A stretch of DNA of 18,233 bases, from positions 1 through 18,233 of the forward strand of contig JALOLN010000035.1 in the NCBI GenBank assembly GCA_025455945.1. Direction: 5' to 3'. This DNA comes from Actinomycetes bacterium. Its GTDB lineage: Bacteria > Actinomycetota > Actinomycetes > Prado026. A program made the translations under genes and the position numbers. The notes under the pieces were generated by a model, which saw only the letters and a program-made list of their open reading frames with translations, searched no databases and was not told where the DNA came from. Shown piece by piece: positions 12,454-18,233 of this stretch; positions within the stretch are counted from its first letter, which is position 1; each line of letters opens with the position of its first letter.

Positions 12454-14687
12454 CTACCGGACCGGCACCCAGACCAGGCGCAGGTCCACGACGCTGACGT
12501 CGGACCGCTCCAGCGGGATCGGCACGACCTCCACCGCCGTCGCCTTGCCCAGCCACTCCGCCTCGAGGTCGGCGACCTCGGCGGCCAGCTCCTCCTCGAG
12601 GTCGGCGACCCCCGCCGCGAGCGTGTCGGCGCGCTCGCGCGCCGTGTCGACCCGGGCTCCCGCGGTCTTGACCTTGCGCGCCGCGGTGGACACCGACGCC
12701 CGGGACCGCCGACCACCGAAGAGACCACCGAGCATCGAGTTCACCGCGGTCATCGCGGTGTCCTGGTAGGCAGCGCTCTTCGCCGCCTCCTTCTCCCGGA
12801 CGGCGGCCTCGGCACCCTGCAGCCGGGTGCGCAGCGCCGCCAGCCGGCTGTCGTACTTGTCGCGCAGGGCCGCGGTGGCCTCGTCGGCCTTCGCGTCGGC
12901 CACCGCGAGGCACCGGGCGGCGAACTGCTCGCGGGTCTCGCCCACCCGCGAGTACAGCCGCAGCTCGCGGTTGAGCAGGACCTCGATCGTCCGGGTGCGC
13001 ACCAGGTGGTCGGCCAGCGCCCGCCGCAGGGTCGCCCACCAGGTCTTCGAGTCGAGGTCCGCCACGGCGAGCCCGTAGACCGCGGACGGCGGGGGCTGGG
13101 CCAGCAGGTCGCGCTCGTCGTAGTCGACGGGCACGAACCCCGCCGGGTCGGGCAGCTGCGGCAGCGGGAAGAGCACCGCCTCGTACTCCTCGTCGTGCAC
13201 CAGGTCGGCCTTCACCTCGTCGTAGCGCAGGTGCACCCGGGCCACCGCCGCCGCGCGCAGGTGGCTGCCGGTGGTGGCACCCACCACGGGGGCCCAGGCG
13301 GCCGCCGGGTCCAGCCAGGCGACGAGCGTGCCGTCGGCGACGGCCGGCATCACCGGGGTCTCGTCGTCACCCGGCACGACGGGCGGGACGACGCCGGTCC
13401 CGACGGCGACCGGCGGCGCCGTGGCGGCCGGCGGTGCCGGGGCGGGGGTGCGGAGGCTGGCGATCTGGTCCCGGGTGAGCGGCCCGCGCAGGTAGCTCAT
13501 CGCCCACCGGGTCGTGAACACCTCGGGGGCGTCCACGCCGGCCCGGCGCAGCAGGAACTCACGCTTGCCCAGCCCCGAGATCGTGTCCCCCGCCAGGCCG
13601 ACGTCGACCGTGCCCGCCGCCGAGGCCAGGCCGTCGACCAGGCGGGCCTTGTCGCGCTCGGTCTGCAACCGGCCCACCATCCACGTGCCGGCGTTGGACA
13701 GCGCCTTGTAGTCGACGTCCACGGGGTTCTGCGTGGAGAGTACGACACCGACGCCGAACGCGCGCGCCTGCTTGAGCAGCAGCATGATCGGCCGCTTGGT
13801 CGGCGGGTTCGCCGTGGGCGGCAGGTAGCCGGCCACCTCGTCCATGTACAGCAGGGCCCGCAGGTCGGTGGTGCCGCTCTGTCGACGCATCCAGGTGACC
13901 AGCTTGGCCAGCACCAGCGCCGTCACCGACTGCCGCTCCTCGTCGGACAGGTGCGCGGTCGTGACGATGGCGCAGCGCGGCCGGCCGTCCGGCGTCCGGA
14001 GCATCGCGTCGATGTCGATGGGGTCCCCGCTCAGCCAGGCGCCGAAGCTGGGCGCGGCGAGCAGCCCGTTCAGCCGCAGGGCGAAGGCCGCGCGGTCGGC
14101 GGCGGGGAAGAACTGGTCGAGCTCGAGGACGCCGAGCTTGCGCATGGGTGGCTGCTGCACCTGCGCCAGCAGGGTGCCGAGGTCGAGGTCTCGGCCCTGG
14201 CTCCACGCCGTCTCGATGAGGTTGGCCAGCAGGATGTGCTCCCGGGAGGACAACGGGTCGGCGTCCAGGCCGAGCATCCCGAGCAGGCTCGTGACGTAGC
14301 CGTCGACCTCGTCGTGCAGGACCTCGGGGTCGGGCACGCGAGGCCGTCCCGCCAGGCGGCTGCCTGTTGCGCCGCGAACTCCTCGACGCCGACGCCCGCC
14401 TTGGCCGCGGCGCTGGGGTCGACCCACGGGAGGAAGTCGGTGGGCGCGAGGTCGGGGAAGGTCAGGCACAGGTTAGTGAGGTCGCCCTTCGGGTCGATCA
14501 GCAGCGCGGGCACTCCCGCGGCGAGGCACTCCTCGATGAGGACGACGCCGAGGCCGGTCTTGCCCGACCCGGTCATCCCCACGATGACCCCGTGCGTCGT
14601 GAGGTCCGCTGAGCCGATCGTCGTCGCGGTGTCGACACGCTGGTGGGTCGCGGGGTCGACGCGCCCGCCGAGGTGGAGGTCAGCCAT
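12454..14687 (-). pseudogene. HerA/FtsK-like ATPase (helicase HerA-type domain), frameshifted and probably internally deleted
   Basis: Two overlapping frames make up one gene. The first, from an ATG at 14687, carries a DNA-translocase-type ATPase N-terminus: GVIVGMTGSGKTGLGVVL (Walker A, 33-50), LLIDPKGDLTNL (62-73), then FAAQQAAAWRDGLA (104-117). There it loses sense. The second frame, from about 14340 to a TAG at 12454, continues with PDPEVLHDEVDGYVTSLLG, SSREHILLANLIE, LLYMDEVAGYLPP (Walker B-like), STQNPVDVDYKALSNAGTWM and TTRWAMSYLRGPLTR, then a Pro-rich linker, a coiled coil and a C-terminal Leu/Val-rich end. From memory of actinobacterial homologues, about 45-50 residues including a YTPGS-type block should lie at the junction. 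So this looks like a deletion of non-multiple-of-three length, or an assembly or base-calling fault. Codon bias is normal on both sides. The cellular role of the family is unknown. Confidence 0.75.
14330..14345 (-). other. Frameshift and probable deletion junction in the HerA-like gene
   Basis: The upstream frame makes family sense to codon CTC (14342-14340, Leu116). The downstream frame makes sense from CGC-GTG-CCC (14340-14332). The two differ by one base, with neither frame coding-like on the other side. The flanks are ordinary GC-rich coding sequence with no insertion element. Confidence 0.75.
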
Positions 14688-14695
14688 GGCAGGGA

Positions 14696-14701
14696 AGCCT
14701 A
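14696..14701 (-). promoter_or_regulatory. Candidate leaderless -10 element for the HerA-like gene
   Basis: TAGGCT on the minus strand, eight bases before the ATG at 14687. There is no Shine-Dalgarno in front of that ATG, consistent with a leaderless mRNA. The divergent acyltransferase has a matching element 36 bases away. Confidence 0.35.
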
Positions 14702-14736
14702 GGCCGCCCGCCCACACCGCTGGCCCCTCCAGTGGG

Positions 14737-14742
14737 TAGCGT
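14737..14742 (+). promoter_or_regulatory. Candidate leaderless -10 element for the acyltransferase gene
   Basis: TAGCGT ends seven bases before the GTG at 14750, so transcription would start at that codon. This is why I prefer 14750 to the GTG at 14732, which lies upstream of the element. Confidence 0.4.
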
Positions 14743-14749
14743 CCGTCGG

Positions 14750-15430
14750 GTGGGCAACCGGCACTGGCGCCCTGGGTCCGACCTGGTGTGGCGCGTCGCC
14801 GTCCCGGTGGTCGTGCTCTGGCGCCGGCTGCGGCACGAGGTCGCCGTCACCGGCCTGGAGCGGCTCCCCGAGAAGGGGCCGGTCCTGGTCGTGGCCAACC
14901 ACGTGTCGTTCCGGGACCCGCTCGTCGTCGTCACGGTGGCCTGGCAGCGCGGCCGGCGGCTGCGGGCCCTCGTGGTCGAGGAGGCGTTCCGCTACCCGGT
15001 CACCGGCTGGGTGCTGCGCTGGTCGGGGATGATCCCGGTGCCACCGCACTCGGGCCGTCAGCAGTCGCTCGCGGCCGCCGCCGAGGCGCTGGGGGCCGGC
15101 GAGGCCGTGCTCATCTACCCCGAGGGGACCATCCCGCGCCCGGGACAGGTCCCGCGGGCACTGCCCGGCGTGGGCCACCTCGCCCTGGCCACGGGCGCGC
15201 CCGTCGTCCCGGTCGCGACCCGGGGGCTCGAGCGCAGGAGGGCGCGGAGGACGTCCGATCGGCGCCGTTGCCCGCTGCGCCGCCGTCCAGTGACCGTGAC
15301 CGTCGGTGCCCCGGTGCCGCTGGACGACCTGCGTGAGCGATATGCCGGCCCGGCACCCGACCGGCCGGTGGCGGCCCGGGCCGCGGCCGAGCGCAGCCTT
15401 GCCGCCGTCCGCGCCCTGGCCGCCTCGTGA
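14750..15430 (+). CDS. Lysophospholipid acyltransferase, PlsC family
   Basis: PlsC-family enzymes transfer acyl groups, typically to 1-acylglycerol-3-phosphate to give phosphatidate, at the membrane surface. The 226-residue product has NHVSFRDP with the catalytic HX4D pair (His51, Asp56), a second block around SGMIPVPPHSGRQQS (92-106), YPEGT (123-127) and a hydrophobic APVVPVATRG stretch, the four acyltransferase blocks in order. A basic and hydrophobic N-terminal segment (about 11-28) may attach it to the membrane. Start chosen at GTG 14750 behind a TAGCGT element; GTG 14732 would add six residues. It is divergent from the HerA-like gene and 53 bases upstream of the short-chain dehydrogenase gene on the same strand. 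The family is firm; acceptor specificity is not known. Confidence 0.9.
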   Translation: MGNRHWRPGSDLVWRVAVPVVVLWRRLRHEVAVTGLERLPEKGPVLVVANHVSFRDPLVVVTVAWQRGRRLRALVVEEAFRYPVTGWVLRWSGMIPVPPHSGRQQSLAAAAEALGAGEAVLIYPEGTIPRPGQVPRALPGVGHLALATGAPVVPVATRGLERRRARRTSDRRRCPLRRRPVTVTVGAPVPLDDLRERYAGPAPDRPVAARAAAERSLAAVRALAAS

Positions 15431-15483
15431 CGGGTGGCATGCTGGGCAGCACCGCTGCCGTGCCCCCCGTGGAGGGATCCACC

Positions 15484-16218
15484 GTGACCTACGAACTGCG
15501 TGACCTCACCGACACCGTCGTCGTCATCACCGGCGCCACCGCCGGCATCGGCGCTGCCGCGGCCCGCCAGCTGGCCGAGGCCGGCGCCCGCGTCGCCCTG
15601 GGCGGCCGGCGCCAGGATCGGCTGGACACCCTGGTCGCCGAGCTGGGCGCCGACCGCGCCGTCGCCGTCCCGATGGACGTGCGGGACCCGGCGGACAACC
15701 AGCGGCTGGTGGCCGCCGCCGTCGACACCTGGGGCCGGCTGGACTCCGTCGTCGCCAACGCCGGGATCGGCATGTACGGCGGCATCCTCGACCACTCCGA
15801 CGAGGAGATCGAGCGGATGATGCACACCAACTACGACGGCACTGTCTGGACGGTGCGGGCCGCCGTCCCCGCCCTGCTGGCGGCCGGCGGCGGCGACGTG
15901 GTCATCGTGTCGTCGGTGGCGGGGCTGCGCGGTGGCGGGGACGAGGCGGTCTACGCCGGGACGAAGTTCGCCCAGGTCGGCCTGGCCGGTGCACTGGACC
16001 GTGAGCTGCGCGAGCACGGGATCCGCGTGACGGCGATCGCACCGGCCGGGGTCGAGACCGAGTTCGCCCTGGGCTACGGCCGCACTGAGGGTGACCCTGC
16101 CCTGACCGCCTACCTGCGCGACGACGACGTCGCCTTCACGATCAGGACGGTGCTGCAGCAGCCGCGCGCGGTCCGCACGACGCTGTGGGCGCTGTGGTCG
16201 ATGGGTCAGCAGAGCTGA
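15484..16218 (+). CDS. Short-chain dehydrogenase/reductase, classical SDR
   Basis: A cytosolic NAD(P)-dependent oxidoreductase of unknown substrate. The 244-residue protein has the cofactor motif TGATAGIG (16-23), a basic stretch GGRRQDR (40-46) after the second strand that suggests NADP(H) preference, NAG (92-94), and the catalytic Ser143/144, Tyr157 and Lys161 in YAGTK. It ends with the PAGVETEF block common in classical SDRs. I chose the GTG at 15484 because GGAGGG lies seven bases before it; upstream in-frame starts (GTG 15427, ATG 15439) precede that ribosome site and would add non-family residues. It lies just after the PlsC-like gene and is probably co-transcribed. It converges on the VOC gene with a 12-base gap. 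Confidence 0.92.
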   Translation: MTYELRDLTDTVVVITGATAGIGAAAARQLAEAGARVALGGRRQDRLDTLVAELGADRAVAVPMDVRDPADNQRLVAAAVDTWGRLDSVVANAGIGMYGGILDHSDEEIERMMHTNYDGTVWTVRAAVPALLAAGGGDVVIVSSVAGLRGGGDEAVYAGTKFAQVGLAGALDRELREHGIRVTAIAPAGVETEFALGYGRTEGDPALTAYLRDDDVAFTIRTVLQQPRAVRTTLWALWSMGQQS

Positions 16219-16230
16219 GGCCGGCCTGGC

Positions 16231-16677
16231 TCATGCCCCTGCCGGTCGGCGCGGGACCGAGGCCAGGTAGTCGGCCGCCATCCGTGGGGTGAGCAGCTCG
16301 AGCATCACGTGGTTCTCGATCCAGAGCTCGACGACGTCGAACGGCCCCCGCGACAGCTGCGCGGCCCGCCACCCCTCTGCCCGGGCCACCTGCTGGATCT
16401 CGGCGACCTCGCACTCGACCGAGACCGCCGCGTGCGTCGCCACGTACGGCGAGGGGTGCGCGGCCGCACGGAACTCGGCCTGGCCCGGCCCGTCCGGCGG
16501 CACCATCTCGGTCCCGACCGGGTAGATCTCGATGGCGGTGCCGTACGGGTCGCCCGTCCACACGATCCACGAGTCCCGGTACGGGCCGAACGGGGTGATC
16601 GTCCCGCCGAGCAGCCGCTGCAGGACGTCCGCGACGTGGGCGGTGTCAGCTGCGGGGATCGACAGGTGATGGATCAC
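16231..16677 (-). CDS. VOC (glyoxalase/bleomycin-resistance fold) family protein
   Basis: VOC proteins use paired beta-alpha-beta-beta-beta modules to bind metals or ligands; their roles run from glyoxalases to dioxygenases and drug-binding proteins. This 148-residue protein has two modules: HHLSIPAADTAHVADVLQRL at the start with WIVWTGDPYGTAIEIYP (37-53), then ATHAAVSVECEVAEIQQVAR (80-99) with VVELWIENHVMLELLTP (115-131). The His near residue 3-4, Glu50, His82 and Glu127 are candidate metal ligands by position. The frame is open upstream to 16818, but the GTG at 16677 has GGAG seven bases before it and begins exactly at the domain, so I chose it. It is divergent from the WS/DGAT gene. Function unknown beyond the fold. 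Confidence 0.85.
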   Translation of the reverse strand: MIHHLSIPAADTAHVADVLQRLLGGTITPFGPYRDSWIVWTGDPYGTAIEIYPVGTEMVPPDGPGQAEFRAAAHPSPYVATHAAVSVECEVAEIQQVARAEGWRAAQLSRGPFDVVELWIENHVMLELLTPRMAADYLASVPRRPAGA

Positions 16678-16702
16678 TGGCTGACTCCGTACGTCGTCAT
16701 GC

Positions 16703-16715
16703 CGGCAGCCTGCCG
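16703..16715. repeat. Small palindrome between the VOC and WS/DGAT genes
   Basis: CGGCAG-C-CTGCCG, a 13-base perfect palindrome in the 97-base divergent gap. It could be a shared operator. No TANNNT -10 element was recognised for either gene in this gap. Confidence 0.25.
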
Positions 16716-16774
16716 CACCGAAGGGATGACGGCAGCGCACGACCCGTGCCAGGGTCTGACCGGGAGGTGCCCGA

Positions 16775-18184
16775 GTGAACGAGGACACGGGCCGGCAGCT
16801 GCACGGCTGGGACGCCACGACCTACCGTGCGGACGTCGGCTCGCCGACGATGCGCTCGCCGGTGATCGGGCTGCTGCTGCTCGAGGTGGCGCCGGACTGG
16901 GACGCCCTCGTCGCGCGCCTGGAGCGGGTCTCCCGCACGGTCCCGATGCTGCGGGAGCGGGTGCTGCGCGGGCCGTTCGGCCTGGCGAACCCGCGACTGG
17001 GCGTCGACCCCAGCTTCGACCTCGACTTCCACCTGCGCCGCTACCGCCTGCCCCAGCCGGCGACGTGGTCCGACGTCCTGGCCGAGGCCCGGCGGATCAG
17101 CCTCGCCCAGCTCGACCCGGACCGGCCGCTGTGGCGGGCGACCGTGCTGGAGGGCCTGCCCGACGGCCGGGCGGCGTTCATCCTCAAGCTGCACCACGCC
17201 CTCGCCGACGGCCAAGCCACGGTCCAGCTCGGCGCCCAGATCTTCGACTTCGCGCCGGATGCCACTGCCCCCACGGACCTGCCCGAGCCACCGGCTGCGG
17301 TCCAGCCCGGCATGCTCGACGTCCTCACCGCCGACGTCCGGGACACCCTGGAGCGCGCGGCCGGGCGCGTCGGCGGCGTCGTCCGGGCCGCGCCGGGGAC
17401 CGCGTGGCGGGCGGTCCGGGACCCCAGGGGGGCCGTGGGCGACGGGGTGGGCCTGGCCCGCTCCCTGGCCCGGTTCACGCTGCCGGCGGGCGGCCGCTCG
17501 CTGTCGCCGCTGCTGCGGCAGCGCGGCACGACGTACCGGTTCGCGACGATCGCCCTGCCGTTCCGCGACCTGCGGACCGCGGCCAAGGACGCCGGCTTCA
17601 CCGTGAACGACGCCTTCCTCTCCGCGGTGGCCGGGGGCATGCGCCGCTACCACGAGCGGCATGACGCACCGGTGGGCGAGCTGCGGTTCAACCTGCCCAT
17701 CAGCCTGCGCACCGAGGGGGCGGAGGCGGCCAACGCGGTCACGATCGCCCGGTTCCCCTTCGGCATCGCCGAGCCGGACCCGGTGACCCGGATGGCCGCC
17801 GCCCACGAGGTCGTCGACGCCTGGCGTGCCGAGCCGGCGCTCGGCCTGGCCGACGACATCGCCTCGCTGGGCTGGTTCGTCCCCGTCGGCATGCTGGCCG
17901 CTGCGGCCCAGGCCAGCGACATCACGACGTCCAACGTGCCGGGCGTGCCGGTGCCGACGTACCTCGCCGGGGCGCGGATCCTGCGCATGTACCCGCTGGT
18001 GGCCACGATCGGCGCCGCGATCAACGTCACCATGCTCACCTACGACGGCGGCGCCTACGTCGGGGTCTCGGCGGACGACTCCGCGGTGGCGGAGATCGCC
18101 GAGCTGGTCGAGGACCTCAGGGCGGGGTTCGCCGAGGTCGTCGGCAAGGACCTGCCCCCCGACGACCCGGTTCCAGGGTCGTAA
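16775..18184 (+). CDS. Wax ester synthase/diacylglycerol O-acyltransferase (WS/DGAT) family
   Basis: WS/DGAT enzymes esterify diacylglycerol or fatty alcohols with acyl-CoA, making triacylglycerol or wax ester storage lipid at the membrane. The 469-residue protein has the condensation-type active site HHALADG (140-146, catalytic His141, Asp145), the PLW block (118-120), TVNDAFLSAVAGGMRRY (276-292), the NLPISLR block (306-312) and TSNVPGVPVPTYLAGA (385-400), as in Mycobacterium and Rhodococcus Tgs/Atf proteins. The start is a GTG at 16775 with GGGAGG (16762-16767) seven bases before it. Length is normal and the gene is complete. Substrate choice cannot be read from sequence. With the PlsC-like and SDR genes to its left it suggests a neutral-lipid theme. 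Confidence 0.94.
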   Translation: MNEDTGRQLHGWDATTYRADVGSPTMRSPVIGLLLLEVAPDWDALVARLERVSRTVPMLRERVLRGPFGLANPRLGVDPSFDLDFHLRRYRLPQPATWSDVLAEARRISLAQLDPDRPLWRATVLEGLPDGRAAFILKLHHALADGQATVQLGAQIFDFAPDATAPTDLPEPPAAVQPGMLDVLTADVRDTLERAAGRVGGVVRAAPGTAWRAVRDPRGAVGDGVGLARSLARFTLPAGGRSLSPLLRQRGTTYRFATIALPFRDLRTAAKDAGFTVNDAFLSAVAGGMRRYHERHDAPVGELRFNLPISLRTEGAEAANAVTIARFPFGIAEPDPVTRMAAAHEVVDAWRAEPALGLADDIASLGWFVPVGMLAAAAQASDITTSNVPGVPVPTYLAGARILRMYPLVATIGAAINVTMLTYDGGAYVGVSADDSAVAEIAELVEDLRAGFAEVVGKDLPPDDPVPGS

Positions 18185-18233
18185 GCCTCTGGCCGGTGCC
18201 GGGTGGGCGCGGTGCACTGCCAGGCAGGAGGCC
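18185..18233 (+). other. Right-edge sequence with a possible ribosome binding site
   Basis: Forty-nine bases follow the WS/DGAT stop. AGGAGG at about 18226-18231, two bases from the edge, would suit a plus-strand gene starting just outside the window. Nothing else is recognisable. Confidence 0.25.

Noticed and set aside
12332..13039. N-terminal extension of the phosphate transporter frame
   Set aside because: ATG 12331 has a near-perfect Shine-Dalgarno and begins the PiT domain; upstream residues are out-of-frame HerA-like coding sequence.
15427..15483. Earlier start for the SDR overlapping the acyltransferase stop
   Set aside because: The GTGA overlap at 15427 is tempting, but the added residues are not SDR-like and the GGAGGG site clearly serves GTG 15484.
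16697..18217. Long minus-strand open frame opposite the WS/DGAT gene
   Set aside because: The plus-strand WS/DGAT has all family motifs and a good ribosome site; the antisense translation is His/Arg/Gly/Pro-rich and unlike any protein I know.

Overview
The window comes from a very GC-rich actinobacterium. Codon third positions are almost all G or C, GTG is the usual start codon, and the left half has the gene order dacB - DUF2342 metalloprotease - tilS - hpt - ftsH - folE - folP - folB, which is typical of Actinobacteria. The protein flavour resembles Geodermatophilales or related soil actinobacteria, but that placement is an impression, not a demonstration. I see no tRNA, rRNA, CRISPR array, insertion sequence or phage gene, and no gene-free stretch longer than about 150 bases.

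Layout. Positions 1-8176 are one long minus-strand block. Read in transcription order it holds dacB (penicillin-binding protein 4 type), a DUF2342 zinc metalloprotease, tilS running in frame into hpt, ftsH, folE, folP and folB, which is cut by the left edge. Start/stop codons overlap as GTGA at folE/folP, folP/folB and metalloprotease/tilS, so translation is probably coupled. ppa (8274-8792) is divergent from dacB and converges on a secreted NlpC/P60 hydrolase (8805-10034). A homocysteine S-methyltransferase gene (10196-11140) is divergent from that hydrolase and converges on a PiT-type phosphate transporter (11147-12331). A HerA/FtsK-like ATPase gene (12454-14687) follows; it is frameshifted and probably internally deleted. 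The right end carries a lipid-flavoured set: a PlsC-like acyltransferase, a short-chain dehydrogenase, a VOC/glyoxalase-fold protein and a WS/DGAT-type acyltransferase.

How the genes work together. folE, folP and folB are consecutive tetrahydrofolate biosynthesis genes. tilS (tRNA-Ile lysidine) and hpt (purine salvage) sit beside the membrane protease gene ftsH, as in many bacteria. dacB and the NlpC/P60 hydrolase remodel peptidoglycan. The PlsC-like protein and the WS/DGAT could act at opposite ends of glycerolipid and triacylglycerol synthesis.

Most of the content is conserved housekeeping, and I do not see a clearly new multi-gene system. The points worth a second look are: tilS and hpt in one uninterrupted frame; the broken HerA-like gene; three GTCAC repeats at exact 9-bp spacing over the promoter of the NlpC/P60 gene, resembling MtrA sites; an 8-5-8 perfect inverted repeat before the methyltransferase gene; a hairpin exactly between the Shine-Dalgarno and start codon of ftsH; and a recurring TANCGT -10 element 6-7 bases before start codons, which suggests leaderless mRNAs.
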